Below are positions 28,235 through 35,400 of a DNA stretch of 64,000 bases, in pieces. Numbering within the stretch: the stretch's first letter is position 1; every line of letters starts with the position of its first letter. Made by a program: the position numbers and the translations under genes. The notes under the pieces are model-generated. The model was not told the origin of the DNA. It saw nothing but the letters and a program-made list of their open reading frames with translations, and did not search any database. The stretch comes from Acidobacteriota bacterium (GTDB lineage: Bacteria > Acidobacteriota > Blastocatellia > Pyrinomonadales > Pyrinomonadaceae), in NCBI GenBank assembly GCA_020200135.1, contig JAIVJI010000030.1, positions 23,483-87,482 on the forward strand, in the 5' to 3' direction.

Positions 28235-29515
28235 ATGTCAGACAGCACGCGCATGGTTCTGCACGCCTTCGCGGCGCTCGCAGACCTCGGCGAGGAGATC
28301 GCCGAGACGAGCGACTTCGAGGAGATGGTGCGCTCGGCGCTCCACGTCGTCCTCGGCACGATGGGCATCCGGCGCGGCGCGGTGGCCGAGTTCGACCGCG
28401 GGACCGGCGTGCTGCGCTTCGTCGCCTCGCGCGGCTTCGGCGACACGCACCCGGCGGAGGTCAACCTCCCGCGCAAGTCGCGGGAAGGCGCGAACGGGAA
28501 CGGCAACGGCGACGGCTCCGCACCCTACGCGCACGCGCTCCAGGACTACGCGCTCGTCGAGCACGAGATACACGAGAGGTTCCACGAGGCGGGGGTCGAG
28601 GTCGTCACCCCGCTCGTCGTGCGCGGCGAGCTGGTCGGCGTCATCCTGCTCGGCGGGAAGGCGAGCGGCGTGGCGTTCACGCAGGAGGACAGGGAGCTGG
28701 CGCGCGCTCTCGGCCGCCACGTCGGCGTCGGGCTGCACAACCACCGCCTGCTGCGCGAGGTCGAGCGGCGCGCCGAGGAGAACCAAAAGCTCTACGAGAC
28801 GATGAAGGGCAGCTACAAGGACACGGTGCGCGCCTTCGCGGCGGCCATCGACTGCAAGGACAAGTACACGCAGGGGCACTCGGAGCGCGTCGGCAAGTAC
28901 AGCGAGATCATCGCGCGCGAGATGGGCTGGGGCGACGAGGAGGTCGAGGCCATCGCCATCGGCGGCTACCTCCACGACGTGGGCAAGCTGGTCGTGGACC
29001 GCGACATCATCAACGCGCCCTACCGCATCGACGCCAAGCAGTCGTCGGAGCTGAACCGGCACCCGGCCGCCGGCTACGAAATCCTGCGCCCCATCCAGCA
29101 CCCCTTCGCCGACATCCCGCTCATGGCGCGATACCACCACGAACGGCCGGACGGGCGCGGCTACCCCGAGGGGCTCAAGGACGAAGAGATTCCTCCGGGC
29201 GCCAAGATAGTCTCACTCGCCGACTCGTTCGACGCGATGACGACCGACCGCCCCTACCGCCGGCGCCGCACCTTCGACGAGGTCGTCGCCGACTTCCGCC
29301 GCAACTCCGGCAAGCAGTTCTCGCCCCAGGTCGTCGTCGCCCTCTGCCGCGCGCTGCTCAAGGAGGCGCGCGGCGAGACGCGCCCACGCCAGATGATGCG
29401 CCTCTTAGGCCGTGACTACGTCCCCGAGCACACCCTCCCCGCCCTCGAACAGCTCATCGCCGACCTCGAATCGGGCGCCCACCTGACCACCGCTCAAGCA
29501 TCAGGCCCGGCTTAA
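28235..29515 (+). CDS. GAF and HD-GYP domain protein, probable c-di-GMP phosphodiesterase
   Basis: An N-terminal GAF domain (about residues 10-175) precedes an HD-GYP domain. The metal-binding signature is present: HSERVG near residue 215, HDVGK near 247, and the diagnostic HHERPDGRGYP near 301, followed by SLADSFDAMTTDRPYR. HD-GYP enzymes break down c-di-GMP, so this gene opposes the GGDEF gene at the head of the same cluster. Start ATG at 28235. The stop lies next to the end of the cassette array. Confidence 0.92.
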   Translation: MSDSTRMVLHAFAALADLGEEIAETSDFEEMVRSALHVVLGTMGIRRGAVAEFDRGTGVLRFVASRGFGDTHPAEVNLPRKSREGANGNGNGDGSAPYAHALQDYALVEHEIHERFHEAGVEVVTPLVVRGELVGVILLGGKASGVAFTQEDRELARALGRHVGVGLHNHRLLREVERRAEENQKLYETMKGSYKDTVRAFAAAIDCKDKYTQGHSERVGKYSEIIAREMGWGDEEVEAIAIGGYLHDVGKLVVDRDIINAPYRIDAKQSSELNRHPAAGYEILRPIQHPFADIPLMARYHHERPDGRGYPEGLKDEEIPPGAKIVSLADSFDAMTTDRPYRRRRTFDEVVADFRRNSGKQFSPQVVVALCRALLKEARGETRPRQMMRLLGRDYVPEHTLPALEQLIADLESGAHLTTAQASGPA

Positions 29516-29622
29516 CCGGCGAGCAATCAACATTGAGGATAAAAGAGATGCCGATTGCGAGTCCGGTCGGATGAGTTGTCAGACCGCGTCGCCGCCCGAG
29601 CAGGATGCCGATACTAAAAGCG

Positions 29623-29988
29623 TTATGCCGGGCGAAGCCACAGCAATCCCGCACAGTTCAGCCCACGAAGCGACCCGACGTTGACCGCCAGCACGACCAG
29701 CGCGAGGAAGGTCGCGGCGAACACTGTGGCGAAGATTAGACCTGGCGACCGCCGCTGCCGCGGCCGCGCAAGCGGACGGCCGATGATATAAGTCACGTTC
29801 ATGGCGCGCGGTCGCCCGCGGTCATCCCGCCCCAGCTCGTAGCTGACCATCTCGTCCGGCGACGGCCGTTGCTGCCCAGTAGGAAACGCCGAGATGTGTA
29901 CGAAGACACGACCCGCGCCCTTCCGTGGCCGGACGAAGCCGAACCCGCGCTCATCGTTCCATTCCGAGATTTTGCCTTGGCAGCGCAT
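29623..29988 (-). CDS. Cold-shock domain protein with C-terminal membrane helix (cassette gene 1)
   Basis: The N-terminal 70 residues form a cold-shock domain with RNP1-like ERGFGFV and RNP2-like RVFVHI, which binds single-stranded RNA or DNA. A linker and one hydrophobic helix (LIFATVFAATFLALVVLAV) follow. Full-length relatives continue with a DUF1294 membrane domain; here the chain stops soon after the first helix. The stop codon TAA lies in a GCATAAC sequence resembling the end of a cassette, so the gene may have been cut or adapted when captured. It is the 3'-most member of the array read on the minus strand. Confidence 0.75.
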   Translation of the reverse strand: MRCQGKISEWNDERGFGFVRPRKGAGRVFVHISAFPTGQQRPSPDEMVSYELGRDDRGRPRAMNVTYIIGRPLARPRQRRSPGLIFATVFAATFLALVVLAVNVGSLRGLNCAGLLWLRPA

Positions 29989-30001
29989 AGTTTCTCATGC
30001 G

Positions 30002-30087
30002 GTCTAACGCCCGGCATCACCCGCGCCCCTGCGCAAGCTGCATGAGAGACTTCGTGTGGGGCGTCGGGTGCATGCCGGGCGTTAGGC
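30002..30087 (-). repeat. attC recombination site 1
   Basis: On the minus strand the site starts GCCTAAC (R'', 30087-30081), continues GCCCGGCATGCACCC, and ends GTTAGAC (R', 30008-30002). The two ends form an imperfect hairpin, and the R''-side arm carries one extra unpaired base (GCATGCACCC against GGGTGATGC). This is the asymmetry that orients integron attC sites, placing the top strand on the minus strand. Length is 86 bp. Confidence 0.85.
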
Positions 30088-30097
30088 CGCTGACGGA

Positions 30098-30598
30098 TTA
30101 GTTCTTGACACGCTCCCAAATCAATTCAGTTGTTTGAGTGACCCCGCCAACCGATATCGGGGGAGTCCGTAATGTGAGCCGATCACCTTCGAGCTTAATG
30201 AGACGGACCAGGTCCGTGTTCACCCAATTCTCCACTGACGAGATTTCCACGTGATGGATCACCTTGTCGCCCCCGAGTGAGTAGCGCCCCGCGTAGGCGA
30301 AAAATGTCGCGAAAGCCTCGGCCCTCTCTTCAGCGGGCGCTGAAATTCGGTCAGCGCGGGATAGGGGCTTTCGCCCGCTGTGGCTAATGATTGCTGCCAT
30401 TCTGCCCTCACGGGTGTAGGTAAGCAGACCAGTGGGATGCGGACCATACGGAGCATCGTTTCTGCCGCCGTTAGCGGTCGTGGCCGAAGCGGACACTAAC
30501 CTCCATGTGCCGACGAGACCATCGCGAGTCTGGGCACTCAGAACTCCTGGGGCTGTTGTTATCAGCACCGTAATAGCCAGAACTATTCTTCTCATCAT
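30098..30598 (-). CDS. Secreted lipocalin-like protein (cassette gene 2)
   Basis: The ATG at 30598 begins a signal peptide (MMRRIVLAITVLITTAPGVLSA) followed by TRDGLVGTWRLVSASATTANG, the opening of the lipocalin-like domain (PF13924 type). That domain is a small beta-barrel found in secreted or periplasmic bacterial proteins. Typical later blocks are HPTGLLTYTREGRMAAIISHSGRKPL and YAGRYSLGGDKVIHHVEISS. The ligand is unknown. It lies between attC sites 2 and 1 in the same direction as the other cassette genes. Confidence 0.82.
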   Translation of the reverse strand: MMRRIVLAITVLITTAPGVLSAQTRDGLVGTWRLVSASATTANGGRNDAPYGPHPTGLLTYTREGRMAAIISHSGRKPLSRADRISAPAEERAEAFATFFAYAGRYSLGGDKVIHHVEISSVENWVNTDLVRLIKLEGDRLTLRTPPISVGGVTQTTELIWERVKN

Positions 30599-30645
30599 AG
30601 GGCCTCTTATCAATGCTTCGACGACCACTTCACCTGCCCCAGGCG

Positions 30646-30734
30646 GCCTAACGCCCGGCATCACCCGCCGCCCTGCGACTTTGCTGATGATGACAAGCAG
30701 CGTGTCGGCGGTCGGGTGCATGCCGTTGTTAGCT
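30646..30734 (-). repeat. attC recombination site 2
   Basis: The site is 89 bp and closely resembles sites 1 and 3. On the minus strand it runs from AGCTAAC (30734-30728) to GTTAGGC (30652-30646), with arms GGCATGCACCCGACCG and CGGGTGATGCCGGGC and a central TGCTTGTCATCATC segment shared with site 3. The extra base again lies on the R'' side. Confidence 0.87.
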
Positions 30735-30739
30735 GGCGG

Positions 30740-31135
30740 TCACTGATTACCAGTGCGACGCGCTAGCTTCCGATTGCGGAGCGAGGCGGCGACTGTGACA
30801 ACGGCCATTGCTCCGGGCAGCATAAGGAATAGCCCGAGCCAACCTAGGAATAGCAGAACCCGGTGACTATTTACAATCATCCATGAGAGGTGAAAGGCAA
30901 GGTAGTCCCCGGCAGCCAGAATCAGCACGCCACCCCAGCCCCTGCCCCGCACAACATGGAAATACGCCCCGACGGCGACGGCTAGGGAGGCGCAGGTCTG
31001 TAAGCTCAGGACCTGTAGGTAATCGGAGAAAGCTTCGGCAGGCTTCATCAGGTAGAAGGATACTGCAAGGCCGAGCACACCAACGCCTAAGCCACCAAGC
31101 ATCTCAAGCCAACAAGAAAAGCGGCTCCCTAGCAC
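30740..31135 (-). CDS. Small multi-pass membrane protein (cassette gene 3)
   Basis: The protein has about four hydrophobic helices (LGGLGVGVLGLAVSFYL, LSLQTCASLAVAVGAYF, GGVLILAAGDYLAFHLSWMIV and VLLFLGWLGLFLMLPGAMAVVTVAA) and a basic tail. No functional motif was recognised. A GTG at 31135 is taken as start because the following RFSCWLEMLGG leads naturally into the first helix; ATG at 31102 is the alternative. Its stop sits 6 bp before the attC2 core. Membrane proteins of unknown function are common cassette cargo. Confidence 0.65.
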   Translation of the reverse strand: MLGSRFSCWLEMLGGLGVGVLGLAVSFYLMKPAEAFSDYLQVLSLQTCASLAVAVGAYFHVVRGRGWGGVLILAAGDYLAFHLSWMIVNSHRVLLFLGWLGLFLMLPGAMAVVTVAASLRNRKLARRTGNQ

Positions 31136-31167
31136 CTCTCCCGCACCTCTCCCTGCAACATGCAGCC

Positions 31168-31257
31168 AGCTAACGCCCGGCATCACCCGCCGCGGCGGCC
31201 CCTTGCCGAATGATGACAAGCAGCGTGCCCGCGGTCGGGTGCAGGCCGTTGTTAGAT
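31168..31257 (-). repeat. attC recombination site 3
   Basis: This 90-bp site reads ATCTAAC (31257-31251) to GTTAGCT (31174-31168) on the minus strand. It has arms GGCCTGCACCCGACCG and CGGGTGATGCCGGGC and the same central TGCTTGTCATCATTC stretch as site 2. The stop codon of cassette gene 4 (TAA) is inside the R'' box, which is common for integron cassettes. Confidence 0.87.
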
Positions 31258-31629
31258 TTCGCCCCTCGCCGGCAATGCGTCTGCGGCCGCCTGACTCCGA
31301 AGCCCTGACAGCCCGGCAAAGAACTCAGCCAGATGCGAACGCCACCCGCGCCCCAAAGATAATAAAGGGTTCCCCTGAGCAGAGCTACGATCCACCGGGC
31401 GCCCGATTGATGTGCCCATTGCCCACACACTTTGCCCCTTCGTCCTCTGCCCGCCAGCCATCGGATCAACGAGGAAGGTGAGGTAGAGGCGAAACCCTTT
31501 CGGCGACCATAGCGACTCGATCAGCCAGATTTCATCCGCCCACCATTCGAGGCCGTAGTCCTCGACGCTGATAACCTGCCAGCCGTTCTCAAGCAGTTGC
31601 GTGGCTAATTCTGTGCGCTGGGTAAGCAT
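31252..31629 (-). CDS. Hypothetical cassette protein (cassette gene 4)
   Basis: ATG at 31629 is preceded by AAGG at suitable spacing; a GTG at 31644 is the alternative. The 125-residue soluble protein begins MLTQRTELATQLLENGWQVI and contains EDYGLEWWADEIWLIESLWSP and FLVDPMAGGQRTKGQSVWAM. No known domain was recognised. It ends within attC3. Its whole coding frame fits between the boundary at 31664 and attC3, so it is a complete single-gene cassette. Confidence 0.7.
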   Translation of the reverse strand: MLTQRTELATQLLENGWQVISVEDYGLEWWADEIWLIESLWSPKGFRLYLTFLVDPMAGGQRTKGQSVWAMGTSIGRPVDRSSAQGNPLLSLGRGWRSHLAEFFAGLSGLRSQAAADALPARGEI

Positions 31630-31657
31630 GCCGCCCTTAGTCACATTCAGGGAAGAA

Positions 31658-31664
31658 ATCTAAC
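31658..31664 (-). other. Cassette 5' boundary (GTTAGAT core) of gene cassette 4
   Basis: GTTAGAT on the minus strand matches the GTTRRRY core where cassettes join, 35 bp upstream of the cassette-gene-4 ATG. No full attC hairpin is visible further upstream, so this could be an attI-type site or a decayed junction. Confidence 0.5.
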
Positions 31665-31909
31665 TACTATTTTGCCGAATGGTTCGGTCAAACTACGCAA
31701 TAGCGTGTGAAAAGCCGAATCAACCGGGGTGACACCGTGATAGAAGATGAAAACCGAGCGGTTCGGTCTGACTCGGTGAAGAAGTGGCGGAAGCCGGGAC
31801 TACGGCGCGGGGAAGATGATGCACCTTTTGGGGGGCGGATTCAACGATTTCTCGGATGAGTTTCGGTCTGCGAGCTTGCGCGGTTAGTTGTTAATGGCTA
31901 AAGCGTCGA
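31665..31909. other. Non-coding flank of the cassette array
   Basis: About 245 bp with lower GC than the surroundings and several copies of GGTTCGGTC-like words (31684 and 31770 region). I see no gene, no integrase fragment and no clear hairpin here. If the array was inserted next to an attI site, it should lie in this stretch. Confidence 0.4.
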
Positions 31910-32160
31910 TTTTCAGGCAAAAAGTTTGGCTGGTCGCCCTCGGAGGCTGAAGGTTCGGCGTCGGGGGCCAACATTCGAGCCTCTGAGGCGGAATTTTCCA
32001 CTCCGGAGGTGGAAAGTCGGGCTTTTTTTCCTGAAAGTCGAGCCTTTGGGGCGGAAGTTTGAGCCTCCGAGGCCAGGGATTTGACCTCGGGGGCCCGGCT
32101 TTCCGCCCTGAAGGCTCGACTTTCAGGAAAAAAAGGTGAAAGTTGAGGTTCCGAGTCGGC
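31910..32160. repeat. Degenerate ~21-nt tandem repeats with palindromic core
   Basis: About eleven units of 20-22 nt follow one another. Many carry a GCCTCNGAGGC-like palindrome and end in GAAANTTG, for example AGCCTCTGAGGCGGAATTTT and AGCCTCCGAGGCCAGGGATT. The 3' end of the adjacent minus-strand gene runs into the array (its stop is within a unit at 32123). Units are too variable and too short for a CRISPR. Confidence 0.7.
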
Positions 32161-32608
32161 GGGGTCGGGATTTGCGCGCGAAACGCTGGCCGAGGGCGTC
32201 GAGCGCGCCGTCGAGTGCGGAGCCCTTGCCACCCGCGCGCGCGTACTGGTAGACGAGCAGCGCCGAGGCGTAAGCCTCGCTGCCGACCTCCATGTGTGTG
32301 TCTTCGACCAGCTCGCTCAACTGTGAGAGCGCGGCCATGATGGGCGAGAGCGCGGAGAGCAACTCCACGTCCCTGCGCATCTCGCCCACGTCGAAGGAGC
32401 GAGGGAGGATGTCCGGGTTGAGCGTGGCGACTTCGAGCGCCTGCGTGACGAAGCCGCGGCTCTTGTCTCCCATCCTCGGGAGCGAGCGCCGCTCCTCGGG
32501 CGTCAGGTCTACGAGGAAGGGGAGTTTTTCGCGGATGGTGTTGACGGCGGCGAGCACGGCCTGGCGGTCGGCGTCGCCGAGCGTGGCGCTGACGCGGTTC
32601 TCCGGCAT
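32123..32608 (-). CDS. Conserved hypothetical protein
   Basis: The 161-residue protein begins MPENRVSATLGDADRQAVLAA and continues with a helical domain: NTIREKLPFLVDLTPEERRSLPRMGDKSRGFV, PDILPRSFDVGEMRRDVELL and EVGSEAYASALLVYQYARAGG. It looks like a soluble all-alpha family of unknown function that I recall from environmental bacteria. After GQRFARKSRPRR the C-terminal tail (TSTFTFFS) is encoded by the tandem repeats, so the repeats may have extended or replaced the native end. A consensus promoter lies 130-160 bp upstream. Confidence 0.7.
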   Translation of the reverse strand: MPENRVSATLGDADRQAVLAAVNTIREKLPFLVDLTPEERRSLPRMGDKSRGFVTQALEVATLNPDILPRSFDVGEMRRDVELLSALSPIMAALSQLSELVEDTHMEVGSEAYASALLVYQYARAGGKGSALDGALDALGQRFARKSRPRRLGTSTFTFFS

Positions 32609-32739
32609 AGGGGTCTCCCTGGCTGAGGCCCGCGCTTGAGGCGGCGGGGCGTGCGGCGGCCGGTGTCAAGCGCGGGGTCGGAAGAGAAGCCGACGGGGTA
32701 AGGAACCCGCCGGATGATGCGAACCCCTTGAGCGCCGAC

Positions 32740-32768
32740 AAAGTATGCCCGCCGCGTGGGAATGTCAA
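32740..32768 (-). promoter_or_regulatory. Sigma-70-type promoter for the 161-residue hypothetical gene
   Basis: On the minus strand TTGACA (32768-32763) and TACTTT (32745-32740) are separated by 17 bp. The region is free of coding sequence and directed at the start at 32608, leaving a leader of roughly 125 bases. Confidence 0.65.
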
Positions 32769-32812
32769 CCGAAATTTGGCCGCCCGCTTATCACCCTGAG
32801 CGGAGACCCAAT

Positions 32813-32849
32813 GCGGAAGGGGAGGGGTTAATGACCCTCCCCTCCTTCG
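32813..32849. terminator. Stem-loop after the distal FHA gene
   Basis: GGAAGGGGAGGGG pairs with CCCTCCCCTCCTTC around GTTAATGA. It lies 30 bp beyond the stop of the minus-strand FHA gene at 32878 and faces the end of the morphogenesis operon. No strong T-tract follows on the minus strand. Confidence 0.6.
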
Positions 32850-32877
32850 TCTCAACGGAAGCTCGCCGCAGCCCCGC

Positions 32878-33753
32878 TCACTTCGGCTGGATGCGGAGGG
32901 TGAAGCTGGCGATGTCTATCTTCTGGTCGGGGAGGACTTCGACGCGCTCTTCGCGTGGGACTTCGCGGCCGCCGACGAAGGTGGGGTTGCGACCCGTGGG
33001 GGTGAACCAGAAGCGGCCCGTGTTGTCGAGTTCGAGCGTGGCGTGCGAGCGGCTGACCTCGGGGTCGCCCTTGATGGGGAGGTCGACGGTGACGGACTTC
33101 GACCCGCGCCCGATGGTGATCTCGTTCTTCAGGACGGGGAGGACGGATTGCCGCTGCCCGTTGTGCCAGACCTCGACGCTGTAGAGCTCTGTGGGTCGGA
33201 CGGAGACCTTCGTCACGTCGCTCTCCAGCTCGCCCGTCTCGCCGCCGGACGAGGCGGCGGCGGCGGGCGCCGTGGTCTGCGCGGCGGCGCCGGCGGCCGA
33301 CAGCTCGGCGGGGCGCGCGGTGACCATCGTGTGGCCGCCCTGCTCGTTCGACTCCCAGACGGGCTGGACGCGGAACTCGCCCTTGTTGAGCGTGCCGTCG
33401 ACTCTCAGCTCGACGGCGAAGGACTTGGTGGCGAGCTGCGTCTGACCCGACAGCTCGCGCGCGCGCTCCGAGAGGACGTAGTAGAGCCCCTGCTCCAGCC
33501 CGCGCCGCTTCTCGCCCTGCCACTCCTTGTCGTCGTCGTTCGAGAGGTAGACGACGTACTCGGGCGGGATGTAGGTGGGCCCGCCGGGCGGGGTGAACAT
33601 CTCGCGCTGCATGACGGCCTCGACCTCGCGAGCGACCTTGACGAGGAACTCCTCCCAGACGCGTCGCGGCCGCGCACCAGCGTCCACCTCGGCCAGCGGG
33701 TCGTCGGAGACCTCGCCGTCAATCCAGCGCCGAATCGAATCCAGTATGCTCAC
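32878..33753 (-). CDS. DUF3662-FHA domain protein (FhaA-like), distal copy
   Basis: The N-terminal about 120 residues resemble the DUF3662 domain of mycobacterial FhaA (EEFLVKVAREVEAVMQREMF, IPPEYVVYLSNDD). An Ala-rich linker follows, then a C-terminal FHA domain: NEITIGRGSKSVTVDLPIKGDPEVSRSHATLEL, with the GRG and SRSH phosphothreonine-binding motifs. FHA proteins read phosphorylation by Ser/Thr kinases, and such a kinase gene lies 45 bp upstream. It is last in the minus-strand operon and paralogous to the copy at 40.6 kb. Confidence 0.88.
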   Translation of the reverse strand: MSILDSIRRWIDGEVSDDPLAEVDAGARPRRVWEEFLVKVAREVEAVMQREMFTPPGGPTYIPPEYVVYLSNDDDKEWQGEKRRGLEQGLYYVLSERARELSGQTQLATKSFAVELRVDGTLNKGEFRVQPVWESNEQGGHTMVTARPAELSAAGAAAQTTAPAAAASSGGETGELESDVTKVSVRPTELYSVEVWHNGQRQSVLPVLKNEITIGRGSKSVTVDLPIKGDPEVSRSHATLELDNTGRFWFTPTGRNPTFVGGREVPREERVEVLPDQKIDIASFTLRIQPK

Positions 33754-33798
33754 AGTCGTTTGTCACCTCTTCTGCGGGGCAAGAATAAACACCCGTAA

Positions 33799-35394
33799 CT
33801 AAGACCTGGCTCTCAGGAGCGTGCGGTTGACCCAGCCCTCGTCGGCCGAGTCGGGGTCGGCCTTGGGGCGCGAGTGCTCGATGACCTGCACCTGGCACCA
33901 CTTGCCGCTCACCTGCAAAACTTTCACGCGCGACCCGCTCTCGGCCAGCCCGACCTTCGTGTAGCTGGTGTCGGGGCCCTTGCGCAGGTTGACGTCGGTC
34001 GTCGTCAGGAACTCGTCGCCGGCCGCGACGTTCCTGCCCGCGCCCGCCCCGGCCTGCGGCTGCGGCCGCGCCTCGCCGACGCCGCGCACGTTCCGGACGT
34101 AGCGGAACGTGGCGTAGAGCATCCCCGAGAAGGCCAGCAGCAGGAGCAGCGCGACGCCCCACCTGCGCAGGCGCGAGGGCGGGCGCGGCTGGCGCGGCTC
34201 ACTGTAACCGCGCCGGTCGGCGAAAGTCCCCGCGGGCGGGTCCACGCCGGGGCGGGGCGAGAGGAAGTGACCGCCCGACGCTTCGGGGACGAGCCGCGCG
34301 TCCACGCCCCTCGCCTCGGAAATGGGGACGACGAAGCGGTGCCGCTGCGAGCCGCCGTCGGCGGGGCGCGACTGGCGGTCGAAAGTGGGCGCGGGCGGCG
34401 GTGCGGCCGAGAAGCCGCGCCCGCCCGAGTCGTTCTTGAATCCGCGCTCGTCGGGCTCGCCCGTCCCGGCGACGCCGCCGTCGGGCCGGCGGAGCGGGCG
34501 CGTCTGCGCCATCGTCGCGTCGCGTATCTCGCGCCAGAACTCCTCGACCGTCTGGTGCCGCTTCTCGGGGTGGGTCTGCGTCGCGCGCTCAAGCACCTTC
34601 AGGACGTAGCCCGCCCACTGCTCGGCGGCGAACTCCTGCGGGAGCTGTGTGACGGGTCTCTGCGAGAAGCGGCGCGGCGCGCGTCCCGTCAGGAGCATGT
34701 AGGTCGTCTTCGCCAGCGAGTAGATGTCGGCGGCGGGCGTCAGCTGGATGACGCGGCGCGAGAGCGAGGCCGTTTCGAGCGGGCCCGTGACGCCGAGCGG
34801 GTGGTGCTCGGGCGCGGCGTAAACGTCCGTGCCGACGCGCGTGATGGCGCCCTCGCCCGCCTCGATCTTGGCGACGCCGAAGTCGGCTATCTTGATGGTG
34901 TGCTGGTCGGCCGTGAGCAGGAGGTTCTGCGGCTTGATGTCGCGGTGGATGACGCCGTGCTTGTGCGCGTGCGCGAGCCCGTTGCAGACCTGTTCGAGGT
35001 AGAAGAGCGCGCCGTCGAGCGGCAGCGGCCGGCGCAGCACCAGCGCCTGCAAGTCACCGCCCGGCAGGTACTCGACGACGAGGTAGTGGAACGTGCGGTC
35101 CTGGAGGTCGATGGCCGTGCCGTGGCCGAGGCGGCTGATGATGTTGGGGTGGCGCACGCGGTCGAGCGCGACGGCCTCGTTGCGGAAGTTCTCGACGAGG
35201 GTGCGCTCCAGCTCGGGGTCGGGCGCCCCCTGGAGGTGCGTGTTGAGCGCCTTGATGACGACCGTGCGCGGCGCGCCCGCCGGCGCCGCCGTGTCCTCCG
35301 CCACGTAGACCTCGGAGTAGCTGCCGCGCCCGAGGCAGTCGAGGACGTTGTAGCGACCGTCGAGTCTACACTGTTGAAGCTTCAGCTCGCTCAT
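33799..35394 (-). CDS. Membrane Ser/Thr protein kinase with SH3-like outer domain
   Basis: The kinase domain starts RYNVLDCLGRGSYSEVYVAED (glycine loop about 22-30). It has Lys48 in VVIKAL, HRDIKPQN at 150-157 and DFG at 171-173, so all catalytic residues are present. A Pro-rich juxtamembrane region leads to one membrane helix near residues 410-432 (WGVALLLLLAFSGMLYATF). The outer part is a bacterial SH3-like domain (TTTDVNLRKGPDTSYTKVGLAESGSRVKV) that may bind peptidoglycan, where actinobacterial PknB has PASTA repeats. ATG at 35394; the PP2C gene ends 7 bases upstream. Confidence 0.93.
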   Translation of the reverse strand: MSELKLQQCRLDGRYNVLDCLGRGSYSEVYVAEDTAAPAGAPRTVVIKALNTHLQGAPDPELERTLVENFRNEAVALDRVRHPNIISRLGHGTAIDLQDRTFHYLVVEYLPGGDLQALVLRRPLPLDGALFYLEQVCNGLAHAHKHGVIHRDIKPQNLLLTADQHTIKIADFGVAKIEAGEGAITRVGTDVYAAPEHHPLGVTGPLETASLSRRVIQLTPAADIYSLAKTTYMLLTGRAPRRFSQRPVTQLPQEFAAEQWAGYVLKVLERATQTHPEKRHQTVEEFWREIRDATMAQTRPLRRPDGGVAGTGEPDERGFKNDSGGRGFSAAPPPAPTFDRQSRPADGGSQRHRFVVPISEARGVDARLVPEASGGHFLSPRPGVDPPAGTFADRRGYSEPRQPRPPSRLRRWGVALLLLLAFSGMLYATFRYVRNVRGVGEARPQPQAGAGAGRNVAAGDEFLTTTDVNLRKGPDTSYTKVGLAESGSRVKVLQVSGKWCQVQVIEHSRPKADPDSADEGWVNRTLLRARS

Positions 35395-35400
35395 CACAAG

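Noticed and set aside
30002..31257. REP or terminator hairpins instead of attC sites
   Set aside because: The sites keep core boxes at both ends, similar length and one-sided extra base, and they alternate with single same-strand genes; simple terminators would not.
31910..32160. CRISPR array
   Set aside because: Units of about 21 nt are adjacent without spacers of constant length and are too diverged; no cas gene nearby.
31884..32855. 323-codon minus-strand open frame covering the repeats and the hypothetical gene
   Set aside because: It reads the conserved 161-residue protein in the wrong frame and has no recognisable domain; the promoter and start at 32608 fit the other frame.
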